Origin: Membranipora membranacea
Lineage: Eukaryota > Bryozoa > Gymnolaemata > Cheilostomatida > Membraniporidae
DNA length: 64,000 nucleotides
NCBI GenBank assembly: GCA_914767715.1
Contig: OU612066.1
Location: forward strand, 24,152,283 to 24,216,282
Direction of reading: 5' to 3'
Positions 48,085 through 60,551 of the stretch are shown here, piece after piece (the stretch's first letter is position 1; every line of letters starts with the position of its first letter). The notes under the pieces were generated by a model. It was not told the DNA's origin. It was given only the letters and a program-made list of their open reading frames with translations, and did not search any database. A program made the translations under genes and the position numbers.

Positions 48085-51000
48085 TACGGCAGACAAGCTG
48101 CGCCAGGGGAGAAAATAATTTCAGATGGCGCAGCTCGGCTAGAGGCAATTTACATGTGGCGCAGCTCGGCTAGAGGCCATTTATGTGTGGCGCAGCTCGG
48201 CTAGTTTCAAAAATTGTTACCAAGAGCACATGATTCCCAATATTGATAGACTTGTAAAAACTTGCTCATCTGTCGGAACTGATAAAGGAGCGGGAATTTA
48301 TCACAGCTCTATTGTTCAACATCTAGCTGAAAAACCAAGAGGACTATTTTACATAAGTTGAACTAGGAGTGGCAGTCACAGCAGGGAGTCACAGTCAGTG
48401 TTTGAGAAGTTGCTTGACTTTCCCTACCGATGATATGGCTGTGAGTATAGTATAGTATTCTCCACAATAAGGTATGCAAGTTATATCATTATCATCATGT
48501 GAAGGAATGATTGGATTGGATGTGTTGATCATTTAAATAGGGCTACTTACTACTTGTACTACCTACTAACTTCTCTCTTCTACCAAGTCCAAGGAGTATC
48601 AGCTTCCCTGGTTGCTCCTTGCTTCTACCACTCACATCATTGCATGTTCTTATTTTGGTTAGTTTGGGCTCTATTGTGTTGGTGCACAAACAAAGCAATG
48701 AGCTGCCCAATGTTTTGATAGTTGGTAATGATGTTGATGAAATATGTATCAATCAAGAGTGACTACTCACATTCAGTCACACCACAGGCTACCTAGTACT
48801 AGTACTACAGGCTGCTACTGAGTGAGTAATGGTCACCGGCCTACTCCAACATCTGGGTCAATGGCAGTGAGTATTTGACTGCCCTTTGGGTTTTTTGTTG
48901 TTTGAAACCCAACCAGGGGGGGGGGGGAGGGGGGCAGACGTTGCCAGAGACCAACCCAGGCTTTGGAGTAACTCGTGTATACAGTGTTAGGTGTATAGTC
49001 ATGTCTGCTAGATGTAGTGCATATACTGCAAGCGTAGAGAGGGCTTTAGAGCTAATCAAGTTACTTTGTTTAAAGTTTGACTGTGATTGATGTGTCAGTA
49101 ATCTGTCCAAATAACATTTTTGTATGTTTACATGTTTTATTTTACAGCCTATATGATTATGAAGGAGCATTTTAGAGATTAACCAGAGATAAGCCATAGG
49201 AATCATATGCAATCATCACTAGACCGACTTAATCTTTGATCCCATATAAACCTCAACATGTATCAGGATTGCATTGGTAAGACAAAGGAGTTAGAGGGAA
49301 CTCCTTGGTAAGACACTGGCTGGTTCACTTAGCCGGATTTAAGATGCTGAGACTTCGCCAAGTAAAAGTATTTTCCAATGAACAACTAGAGATCCATGAG
49401 AATTTATACACAATAATAATGCCGTAGCACAGCTCATCTCCTAGTCTTGCAACATCTAACTGTAAGTTGTAGATGATAAATCAATGTCAAGCATGCAACT
49501 TCAGTTAGTATCCAATGCTGTTGATAGTGATACCTAGGGAGTTTTTGCGATATCAATTAGATGAACAAACTTCATCAGGGTGCTTGGTCACTGGGTGCAG
49601 GCCCCAGAGAACTGAGATGAAGGTTCATTGCGTAAGGCAGTCCTCGCACCCTGCTATACTCTGCTTAAATCTATCAATAATAACCAGATCAAATGATTCA
49701 CAGTGTTTTGTGCTGATCATTTTTATCTTTAGGTACATTGAATATAATATGTATAACGGCCACAGGTATTCTGGCTCGTAGTCACATTGATCCAACTTTT
49801 TTGGGTCAAACCAAACGCTTATCCTTACTCCAACTTTGGAGAGTGATAGTAAGTCCTTGGGTGAACAAAAGATATCAGGGAGTATGTATGATCTAGGAGT
49901 TGGGGAAAAAATATAACATTTGTCCCTAACTCCCTGGTATGATTGTATCAGACATATGAGTTGTCCTCTCAACTAAAATCAATCCTCCTCCCAAGGTAGT
50001 CTGGTCATTTAGCTCATTTAGCACAAATCGTTTACTGAGAATGCATAGGTATAGTTTTATCTATGAGAGAGTGATTTGGGAACGAGACCTAAGTAGGGCA
50101 CCTAAGCTGTTTTTTATTCAAAGAACTTTCAGTCACTCTTGACAAAATTCTCATCTATCTATGCATTATTCTGTAGACTAAACAGCCAAGTCATATCATC
50201 CCTGCATGAATATAGATGGTAATATAGCTGTCACAAAAATGCGTCAAGTGAACTTTCTTAGTATAGTATTCATAGTATAATTATTATTGTGCTTAAATTA
50301 CGTTACACAAAACAAATAACGAAAAAAGAAATAAAGGAGCCAGTTATGTCAGCTCAACAACAAACAAACATGGTATGTAAGAAGAAAAAATAAAAATCCG
50401 ACCAGAGAGAAAACTTTGATGATAATTTGGTACCCACTTACAGATTACAGTTGTCAAGTCAGTTCACCGATGTATTTGTTGTCTATTAGAACTCACGATT
50501 GATTTGAATCAGCTTATCAGTGGCACTTTGGGCATTTACAATTCAAATGTGCTTGACTGCTTGAGGTCCTAAACTGAAAACCTAACCCACAAGCAATCAA
50601 AAAAATCAATAGCTATTAAGACCGAGGAGTTAGACTTCTGTAAAGAGGTCATCTGGGCTTCTTTGTGGCACTACGTTGCGGACTCGTATCTCATAGTTGA
50701 TCGGCAAGTTGCGTGTCGGCATATTGATCATCCAGATGAATTTATTTCCAACAATATTATGTTAGACCACTGGGCCATAGGCTGGTTTTAATTTTGTGGT
50801 CACCACCTTGTCTTCAACCGTTCTTAAAGGGAAAATTATAATAGGATCAATTGATGCAGAAACCAAATGAGATGCTCAACTGTGAAAAAAAGTTCATATT
50901 CCTGGGTTAGAGATAGAACTAAGAGGTCATTGAATGAAAGAATTGAATGTAATATGAAAGTCAAACATTGCTACATACCCAGACAGGTTTTGGAGTAGGA

Positions 51001-51943
51001 CCATGGGGTCATAGATAGATAAGATAGTAGTCTGCCAGTGAGGGTGCTGCTGCATCATCATCAACATTCCACCAATTCTTTACCTCTTACCTCTTCTTCT
51101 TTAGCACGTACTAGAACATTGCGTAAGCGGTACCCCTCATTAATTTTAATCCTTAGCCAGCATGTGATTCAGGTCTGTCGCCTTGCGACTATTTTGCATA
51201 GCATTAATATAAGTGTCATCACTGTGACCCCAGCTTTGCTTTGGTCTCACGAACTTTTTTTGGTAAGAAGCTGTTATAATACACTGATTTGCTAGCATAT
51301 ATTGTGGGGGGATCTCCCCGAGTCACTGCCCTGGTAACTGCTACATTAGCTACATTTGACTCCCATTCACTGTAACAATGAGTGATTCAATGACAAAAAT
51401 TAAATACATACATACATAGATTCTACAGATTGGTCCAGGAACTGTCTGTAGTGAAAGATCAAGGAGTGCTCCTAACTAGTCCCTGCTGGTCCGACTCCTT
51501 GGTAAGATAGATTGGTTGGTGACAGTTCACCTGACAGACTCCTCTCCTCTGCATATATCTTTTCTAAGGTGGCTCTATGTTGAGAATATCTGATAGTGAT
51601 AACATTAAAAAGGTCACCTTTCAGTGATCAGGCCAGTGAGTGATGCTCTAACCTCAAAGTCAGGCCTAGAACCCAATTATCAGACTCAGCTATCAAGATG
51701 GTGCAGACTTAGTTGTTAACAATCATACCTCCAAAACCCAAGTTGACTCTAACTTTTTCCGACTGAGTAGTGACAGACTATCAAATTCATGAGTTGTGTT
51801 CTCATGGCTTCAAAATTTGAAACTAGCCGAGCTGCGCCACACATAAATTGCCTCTAGCCGAGCTGCGCCACATGTAAATTGCATGTAGCCGAGCTGCGCC
51901 ATTCCGAATTATTTTTACCACATGGCGCAGCTCGTCTGCCGTA
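48085..51943. mobile_element. 3.86-kb element with about 125-bp inverted ends and repeated subterminal motif
   Basis: The left end begins TACGGCAGACAAGCTGCGCC and the right end is the inverse of TACGGCAGACGAGCTGCGCC. Each end carries three spaced copies of TGGCGCAGCTCGGCTA. GAGGGG flanks both ends (48079-48084 and 51944-51949). F1, F2 and F4 have an uninterrupted site, so it inserted just ahead of exon F3. Inside, I see no transposase. There is an open stretch at about 48214-48360 (CYQEHMIPNIDRLVKTCSSV...), a G run at about 48917, and a LINE-like tail with CATA repeats near 51405-51418. Repeated end motifs suggest transposase-binding sites; the superfamily is undetermined. Confidence 0.75.
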
Positions 51944-52009
51944 GAGGGGGTGTTCAATAGTAGGTGTGCGGCAAAACCATACCAAAGGTAACACTCCTCT
52001 CTGCTATAG

Positions 52010-52251
52010 ATCACTACATTTCATCAAACTTTGATGCAAGAACTCCTAGGAGCTGTGATGAGGCGTGTGAGAGGATGGGACATGTTGGATCCTGCTTTGG
52101 CATTACGGTTATTATTCGTGGAGTATGTCACTGCAACTTCTGCCAAAATGATTTTCTAAAGATCATCTCAGACAAGAAGAAAGTGTCTTATTTGCTAGAG
52201 TACACTGGCTGTAAAAATATACAACAACTGTTAAATTCTCCGGATGGATAG
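52010..52251 (+). CDS. Cysteine-rich defensin-like exon, copy F3
   Basis: Near-identical to F2, including the early TAG after LLNSPDG. One change, SCDEAC instead of NCDEAC, precedes the first cysteine. The 3.86-kb element sits only about 65 bp upstream of the acceptor. If this gene has a first exon upstream, the element now lies in that intron or separates the two. Confidence 0.35.
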
Positions 52252-53315
52252 AAAAGCTCATACTACTGTTATGACTTACTGATGATCTCAATTTTAACCC
52301 TGTTAAAATTTCCAATATTATCATCAATTAAACTCTTCGGTAGCCCTGAGTGAGATCGAAAGGTGTGGCTTATGTAGTAGGCCTATCTATATTGCATTAT
52401 GGTAAAACCATAAACATTTAAATACTATAGTATTTCACATGTTTATGGGTAAACTCCATTTCAAAAAAAAAATAAGAGGTACGATGTAAATAATATAATA
52501 ATATGTATGATCATGTAGAAACATAGATATAGTTTTGTGCTGCCATCACCAGGTGTTACTTATGCAATGAGCTTATGATTGTTGTTTAGGATAATTTATA
52601 AGGGCGGGCGTAGTTGCTGAGGGTAGTTACCTATCATCCACCACACTTGCCAGCGAGAACAAAGATGAATTAGCAAAGCAGTGCATTGTGGGAATTATTG
52701 TAGCAGACAAGGGAACACTATTCTAAGTATTCAAAGATAAAAACTATTTTGTACGAAAATGATGATGACCAATGATTACACAGTCGGCATTTAGTTCTCT
52801 GGTTATCATTTTTAAACTCTGCCTTAATTTTTACAGAGCTATATCTTTGACTTATCGGCTTGTGTGGGTGTTCTTCATGAGTGACCATCGGGACAGCTGT
52901 CACTCTAGTCTTCAGACTATCTGGCAGAGCCCTTGCTTTTCTTTTATCTGCATTATATACTATTATGTCAAATTCTTTTACTTGATTAAACTAATTTGAT
53001 AGCATAAACAATAAAAAAAAATTGACGACCATATCAATGCATTGAATCAATTATGTATATTACAACTCTCTTTTTTATTTTCTCGATCGAAAATAATTAT
53101 AATGATGATAGCGTTGCCATATAAATTCAATTTCAGTTCATTCTAAGCATTGTGTGCCATTTTTGTGATTTAATTATTGCATTACATAAACAGTTATAAT
53201 ATCATGGAATTGTGACATAACAAATTAGTAAAAATCAGTGGTCATGATTGTGCATTCTCTCAACAAGTAAATTACTAGGTTGTGTTTCTTCTAAACAAAA
53301 AACCTGACGATTTGT

Positions 53316-55772
53316 CTACGAGCAGACTGCACATGTGAGCTGCCTGTCTGGTACATATGGAGGGCAATGGGCGGTGCGGCCGTGACCAGAACAATCGGGC
53401 TTGACGAAATAGAACAGAGCTCCATTAGAGTTGTCACTATTTCCTATGATGTACTCCGGTGAAGCATCCACACATTCATAAGTAGTAGGGTATCGGTCGC
53501 TCGCAGTACGGGCTGCCATCAGGTAACCTTCAAATAATAATCAACATTTATGAATAACTTAGCATTAGTGCATGGGGAATCAGGCTAAAATTCCCCCCTT
53601 TATAGATCTTCATTCATCTTTATATTTTTATGAATATATATATATATATATCTTTATATAAATGAATTATTGTTAGTGCATCTCTCTAGCCTGGGCAGGT
53701 TTTCTGGGTGGGTGGTGGGACCCCTGCCCATCCAGACAGTCCTCTCAGGCTAACATTTTACACTTCGTAGGTCTTTCTTTTATTCATCAAAGCTGCCATT
53801 GGAATCAGCAATTTATAATTGCTTTGGGATGTTGTCAGTCCAAATTAAAAGTTCGGTCAAATTAATCAATCCAAATTTTTGCAGAATGAGCTGGCTCTAG
53901 CTTTATAGCCAAGTTCCTCTAGCCTGCCTTGACAAGCTTTGTTGGCATGGGTAGGTTCCCCTCCTATACTAACAAAGCTTGTTATGACAGGCTAAGCTCC
54001 CCTTGACAAAGTATTGACTCACCCTCATACTCCTTGTTCCAGCCTCGAGGGCAGCTCCGTTTGGCGGGGATCATCAGAGCTGAGCCATAGGTGTGACATC
54101 TGGCGCAGGGTACATTTTTGTGCTCTGCAGAGTTTGGAAAAACGCCAAGACTGTAAGACTTGTATTCTGCACCAGAAATTGTCGAGTGATATCCACCAGA
54201 AGCATATCTATTATACTCAGGGACAAGCGGCATGCACTGATAGTTGCTTCCCCCTCCTCCGGTGTTATAGTTTGTACCAGCAGCAAACCCTGAAACAAAT
54301 AAACAGCTAAAAATGTTATACTCAGAAAAGTTGTTGACTTGATCGGCTGAATGTCCTTGAAAAAGCAAAGCAGGCACTTCAGCTTGGCATAAATAGCAGA
54401 CTTTGGTTATATTATTTCGATCTGAAATCTGAATCTAAAATAATTTTTGGGTCACATTGCATCAAGGAAGGAGCCTTTATATCATCCTGGTTGATGCCAA
54501 TATTGTGAGTATCGCCTTATTTTATAACTGTCCCTTTCGCACCAATTCAATTTGGATTTTTAGCTATTTTTGTATCAAGCCAATTGCCTGTATTTCACAG
54601 TTGTATATGTTATCATAGCAGTGTTTCAACACCAAATATAGAGACTGTATAATGTACCTTTCATGCTGCTGCAGTTACAGACTATTGATTAGCTATAAGT
54701 CACTGTTATGATGACAGTATATTCAATGTCTTAAAATGTTGCCGTGCACTTTTTGTGTAAGGAGTTGTCTTAACAACATCAATGTGTATACAACTCTCAA
54801 TTACTTAGCACAGCCCTCATTCTGGTATACTAATTATTGCCTTACCTTCATAAATCAGTGTAGATCTTGCGGGACATGACGTACGTCCCCACCTTGTGTA
54901 CACTGAGCCACTATTGTCACCAGAAGCTGCTGATCTCGTCTTTCTCTCAGACTTATCTTCAACCTGAAATAATCCCATAAGGTTAAACAATGTTAACCTC
55001 AGATCGCATCAACACTGCAGATTTTTTTGTTAAATTATTTGATCGGATATTTGTTACTATTATGAGCTATCATCAAAAAAAGCAGATTCTTTGTTGCTCC
55101 CAGTAGTAGCTTATATAATTTAATTAATGTCAAATCCAAACTTGGCGCAACCAAACGTTTTTATGAGATATTTTGCCTCTGAAATTTAAAATAGCCCATG
55201 GAAAATAAGTTTCCCCTCTCCCCTGCAACTCCCCCCCCCCCAGCTTTATGGTTTGGCCAAGTGCAGGCAATAAGAGAAGGGGAGGATAATACCCAGAATT
55301 ATGTATGAGGGATATAACCAAACAAATGCTGCAAAGTGCATAGGCTAGGTGCAAATATGACTCACCAGATCGTTTATTGTCACCTGGAGGTCGCTTATCA
55401 TCTCCCGTTGCTGACTTGTCACCTCTGTCAGATTGGAGATCTCATTCTTCAGGTCTTTCATTTCCATCTCCCGTGCAGATAAAGCCAAGCCACGCCCACA
55501 AACGGCAGCAGCAACAATGGCAAACATCAGTAATCTGTAAACAATTTATAAGAGCAGGATCAGTAAAGTTGTAAAAAATTGGAAAATACTGTGGTATTTA
55601 TCAAGGCATGAAATTTTTGTATTGTTTATTACTATGAATGCATGGTAAATGTAACCAGAAACTCAGATGTAAAAAGCATAAGAACTTCCTTAGTTATTTT
55701 AGTTTTATTGACACATTTTCTCATGAAATAAAGAATTTAAGAAAACATTTCAACAAACCTCAATTGCTCCAT
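53316..55772 (-). CDS. C4/spongin-type secreted coiled-coil protein, gene D
   Basis: Exons: 55759-55772, 55366-55534, 54846-54963, 54023-54289 and 53316-53527; all frames intact, 259 residues. Two notable changes: the basic site reads RKTR instead of RKKR (SERKTRSAASG), and MPLVPEY replaces MPLDPEY in the fourth exon. The last exon ends LTCAVCS instead of LTCVVCS. The ten domain cysteines are kept. If the basic site is a furin-type cleavage site, D is the copy most likely to be processed differently. Confidence 0.8.
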
Positions 55773-57424
55773 ATCTAGTCTTGTCCTTTCGATCTAGACT
55801 TGAACTGCTTTATGAAAGCTCTCTCATCAATCTACCTTTAAATATGAAAAGCACTTCGTATTGAGTCGATATCCAAAGTGGATTGGGCAATTTGATTGGT
55901 TTACTGGGAGTGACCTCAGACACTATCAAAATATTATTAAGGATTCTTGAGAGGAATAGACCCTTGATGACTTCATGTTTTTTGTTATTGTTTGTACACC
56001 TCAATGATCTCATGTAAGCATTGTCCCAAGCCCACTGTTATTGTGATTGTTTGTGCAAAAACAAAAATTCTGCTACGGCAGATCCTAATGATAACAAACA
56101 AATTAAGACAAGCATTGCGATTCATCGCTGTTACTTCAGAGACTGCGGTGGTTTCGTCAGACTTGTTGTGCTGCTGTTCTTGACAGATTGTTTATTTTTG
56201 CATGTATAAGGATTATTTGACTAAGTAAACATTGGAATATCAGGGACGATTTGCTTTGCGGATATGTGGGTGACTATGAATAGACTGGCAGCACAAAAAA
56301 TCTTTTTCGAAATATAATAAAGAAACGCAGGAAACAGTTTTCGAGGTGTTTAGTTATAATATTTTCCATCTGGTCTTATCTGACCTTAAAATAATGGTTC
56401 ATAGCCTATTGTAAATAGGGGCACTCTATCTAATGCCGAATTATAAGACTTTGTCTGATTCTGAAAATAGTGAGATGAGCAGATAGTAGTGTCATGACAC
56501 AAATATTAATGTAATAATCCCCAAGGATAAACAAAAGTTCAGTTCCTATACATCATATGAGTCCCAGCAAGTGTTAAACAATGAGCCATGAGTTTATACA
56601 AGTATACCAAGTAGTGTGCTAAGTGTACTCCATGTTAAATTATAGCCTATACCTAGAAGTAATAGTCCGGCATCCCTGGGCTGGGCAGATGACTTCGAAG
56701 AGTTTTGAATTACCGTTATCTTATTATCATATTAATATTCATCCTAGAAAATTCGATAAGGTAGTGTTGGTGTTATTCATTCATTCATATTACTTACTCT
56801 ATTAGGTCTATGATATCACCAAACAGAAAGCGGATAATGCATAGTGCATGACTCTACGGCTACACCACACCAAGCAAGTAATCTAATCTATCTTCTGGCA
56901 GAGATATTGGGGGTCAATTTTTAATCAACACAACTAATTTTAGCTACAGTCTCATAGAAATAAGATCATTGGAAGAACAAAATCCAATTGATTCGCAAAC
57001 AATTCCAATGTATGATATTATATATACTCGGACTGCGATTGTGACTCGCTGTTTATGTGATATTATTATGTTAATTTGGCTTTACTTTGGTTGCCTTCAT
57101 ATATTTGGCAACCAGAGTAAAGCCAAAATAACATATTTGGCATTAGACCATAATATATATAATTTATTAGTGCATGAGTTGTACCAGTTGTTCAGATAGA
57201 GGCAAGTCAGGGCATTGCAATTAGACACTGGTAGTATCTGTGATTCGTTATTTATTTGATATTCTCACGTTTTGGACATTATTTGTTGTTTTGGCTTTAC
57301 TTTGTCTGACTTCATCATAGGACACTTTTTCTTTGCAATAGTACAAAATAAATGGGGGGAGAGGGTGTTCAATAGAAGGTGTGTGGCAAAACCATACCAA
57401 AGGTAACACTCCTCTCTGCTATAG
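55773..57424. other. Interval between gene D and exon F4
   Basis: Common C4-gene upstream flank to about 56480, then sequence shared with the window end (GTCATGACA...AATGTAATAATCCCCAAGG at 56491 and 63718). Next is the pre-F flank with the TTATTTTGGCTTT-type inverted repeat around 57070-57135. About 120 bp at 56915-57010 have no counterpart in the other units. No gene seen. Confidence 0.45.
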
Positions 57425-57768
57425 ATCACCACATTTCATCAAACTTTGATGCAAGTACTCCTAGGAACTGTGATGAGGCGTGTGAAAGGATGGGACCTGT
57501 TGGATCCTGCTTTGGCATTACGGTTATTATTCGTGGAGTATGTCACTGCAACTTCTGCCAAAATGATTTTCTAAAGATCATCTCAGACAAGAAGAAAGTG
57601 TCTTATTTGCTAGAGTACACTGGCTGTAAAAATATACAACAACTCTTAAATTCTCCGTATGGACAGAAAGGCTTATACTACTGTTATGTCTTACTGATGA
57701 TCTTAATCTTAACCCTGTTAAAATTTCCAATATTATCATCAATTAAACTCTTTGGTAGCCCCGAGTGA
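57425..57768 (+). CDS. Cysteine-rich defensin-like exon, copy F4
   Basis: Same acceptor and cysteine spacing as F1. Like F1 it reads through NSPYGQKGLYYCYVLLMILI into a hydrophobic segment and stops after LFGSPE. Since F1 and F4 keep the longer frame and an AATAAA at about 57878, the longer version may be ancestral. The first exon is not identified. Confidence 0.4.
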
Positions 57769-57989
57769 GATGGAAAGGTGTGGCTTATGTAGTAGGCCTA
57801 TCTATATTGCATCATGGTAAAACCATAAACATTTAAATACTATAGTATTTCATATGTTTATGGGTAAACCCCATTTCAATAAAAAAATAAGAGGTACGAT
57901 GTACATAATATAATAATATGTATGATCATGTAGAAACATAGATATAGTTTTGTGCTGCCATCACTAGGTGCTACTTATGCAATGAGGTT

Positions 57990-59752
57990 ATGATCGTTGT
58001 TTCTCTGTTCATTAAAAGTATTGGCTGAATTTAGTGATTATCTCTTCCTGACCAAACTTTGAACTTCACTCTAGGGAAGTGTATTTATCATAGGTGAATT
58101 AGACCCACATGTAATTATGCATTATACCAATATAAACCCAATGAGCAACAATGATATTTAAAAAAATATTATTTCTCAAAGAAATCTACAAAAAACAGCC
58201 TTTACTAACAAGGTAATGTATTGCAAACCTACTTCCAATAGTCTGATTTCTTCCAAATTTTTTTTGGTCGTTTAGAATAGGGCTGTCCAAAAATGCCGAT
58301 TTTGCCGATAAATTGCATTCAAGCAAAATGTAACATGTATATCTATTTTTTAAAAGTATGCCTGATGTATGCTAACGATTGCGCAATACGCCAGAGACCT
58401 TAGCCTTTGATATACTCTCTTTGTCTAAACAAAGCCCCATCTATAACAAGCGTTCAATTCAATCAATGTATGAGGCCAATATTCCTTTGTCCCAAATGCC
58501 ACAAGTACAATTATAATCCACTACAGTTTGCCTAATATTGTTAATACCAAAGATTATAAATTGTTAATACTACATTTTACAAAATATTTTGATTATAAAA
58601 TAAATTATTGATGGTGCTGATTCGAATCGAGTAATTTAGCAGAAAATCTCATCATTCAACATCAAATGTGGAAATGAGTCTTGGGCACAATTGGTCTTGT
58701 TTGGTTTCCCATCTTATTTCAATGTTTAATACGTCAAACAAGATTTTTTTATTCATGTGTAGTTAAGTTGTAATTTCCATGTATATATAGGTTAGCTCAC
58801 CTTTGTCAAACAACAGATTGTCGGGGAAAGTGCATGAGTTTTATACTATTCAATTGACTTGCTCCACGACCAGTAGAGCCTCCCTGAGCCAAGCATAGCA
58901 AGCCAGTGAAACCATGACGTGAATGGTTATTAATATGATTATAATCTCATATGACACATGCCTCCACAATATACTGACTCTGTCGGTCCGAAAAGATCTT
59001 CCTTGTACTTTTGTGATGGCTTAATTAGTCAAACTACAATGCATCTTTAAATTTAGAAATTGTGGCTAAATAGATTATATTTTAGTTGCTTCGATTATTT
59101 ATTAATGCAGAAAGCTTGCTAAAAAGAATGAAATTGATTTAAGAGTTGGTGGTATACGCTAAGCACGCATGTATAGGAGGTCATGGGTTTGGTTCGTCCC
59201 CAGGGCTTGACAATAGGCAGGCATGGGTAACTGATCTTTGATTACAGATTTTTGCAAGAAACTGATCTATGAATACAGAATTGCAATCTATCTATTATGA
59301 TGAAGGGAAGGTTACCAAAATATGTGCATGTCTTGGCACTGAGCATAGGGATTCATAAGTTAAAATTGAGATAGGAGCTGGACAATGTTTAACACAGCAT
59401 AATTTATTATTCTAGCAATTTCAATTCTAAGCAGAGGCTGTACACACAGCATTCTTCTCATATAGGGTTATCATGTGCTGCTTCAAACGTGACACTTATT
59501 TTTGCTCAAATCAGAAGCACTGCCCAATCTACTCTTAAGCATTTTGCTTGAAAGACAGTAATTTATTTTTGAAACAACCCTGATAAACTTCTCTAATTTT
59601 TAATTGACATTGTTTCCTCGATTAATCCTTGTTTGAAATGTGATAGTGTCAGGCCTTCTTGTGTATTTCGTAGGATTAAAATATTTTATATTTGTTTGAT
59701 GGGTATCCCTGGCTCGAACTTTGTTCATATCATTCAAGTACCAGTAGATTGG
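57990..59752. other. Sequence unique to unit E, no gene recognised
   Basis: Similarity to the other F 3' flanks stops abruptly near 57990, and similarity to the gene B flank begins near 59753. The 1.76 kb between them is AT-rich with only short frames. At about 59148-59205 there is a weak tRNA-like B-box region (GGTTTGGTTCGTCCCC), not enough for a call. Confidence 0.45.
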
Positions 59753-60551
59753 TATTGGTATTCAACTTAGCACAAAATGCCTAAGTATATAGCTCAATAT
59801 CATTTTGCACAGATCTATTTACTTTCTTTTCTTATTCTGGCAGAATAGCACCTGACTATTTAATAGCCATGTTGTGAATCTGTTGCGCTGACTTCCCTTA
59901 TGCTGGGGTTTCTGTGTTCGCCCCGAGCATTTCCTAGTGTGAATTCTGGTGACTTATTTTTCTAAGTATTCAAAGATAAAAACTATTTTATACAAAAATG
60001 ATGATGACCAATGATTACACAGTCGGCATCTAGTTCTCTGGTTATCATTTTTAAATTCTGCCTTAATTTTTACAGAGCTATTCTTCGACTTATCGGCTTG
60101 TGTGGGTGTTCTTCATGAGTGACCATCGGGACAGCTGTCACTCTAGTCTTCGGACTATCTGGCTGAGCCCTTGCTTTTCTTTTATCAGCATTATTTACTA
60201 TTATATCAAATTCTTTTACTTGATTAAACTAATTTTATAGCATAAACAATAAACAAAAATTGACGACCACATCAATGCATTGAATCAATTATGTATATTA
60301 CAACTCTCTTTTTTATTTTCTCGATTGAAAATAATTATAATGATGATAGCGTTGCCATATAAATTCAATTTCAGTTCATTTTAAGCAATGTGTGCCAGTT
60401 TTGTGATTTAATTATTGCATTACATAAACAGTTATAATATCATGGAATAGTGACATAACAATTGGTAAAAATCAGTGGTCATGATTGTGCATTCTCTCAA
60501 CTAGTAAATTACTAGGTTGTGCTTTTTCCGAACAAAAGCCTGATGATTCGT

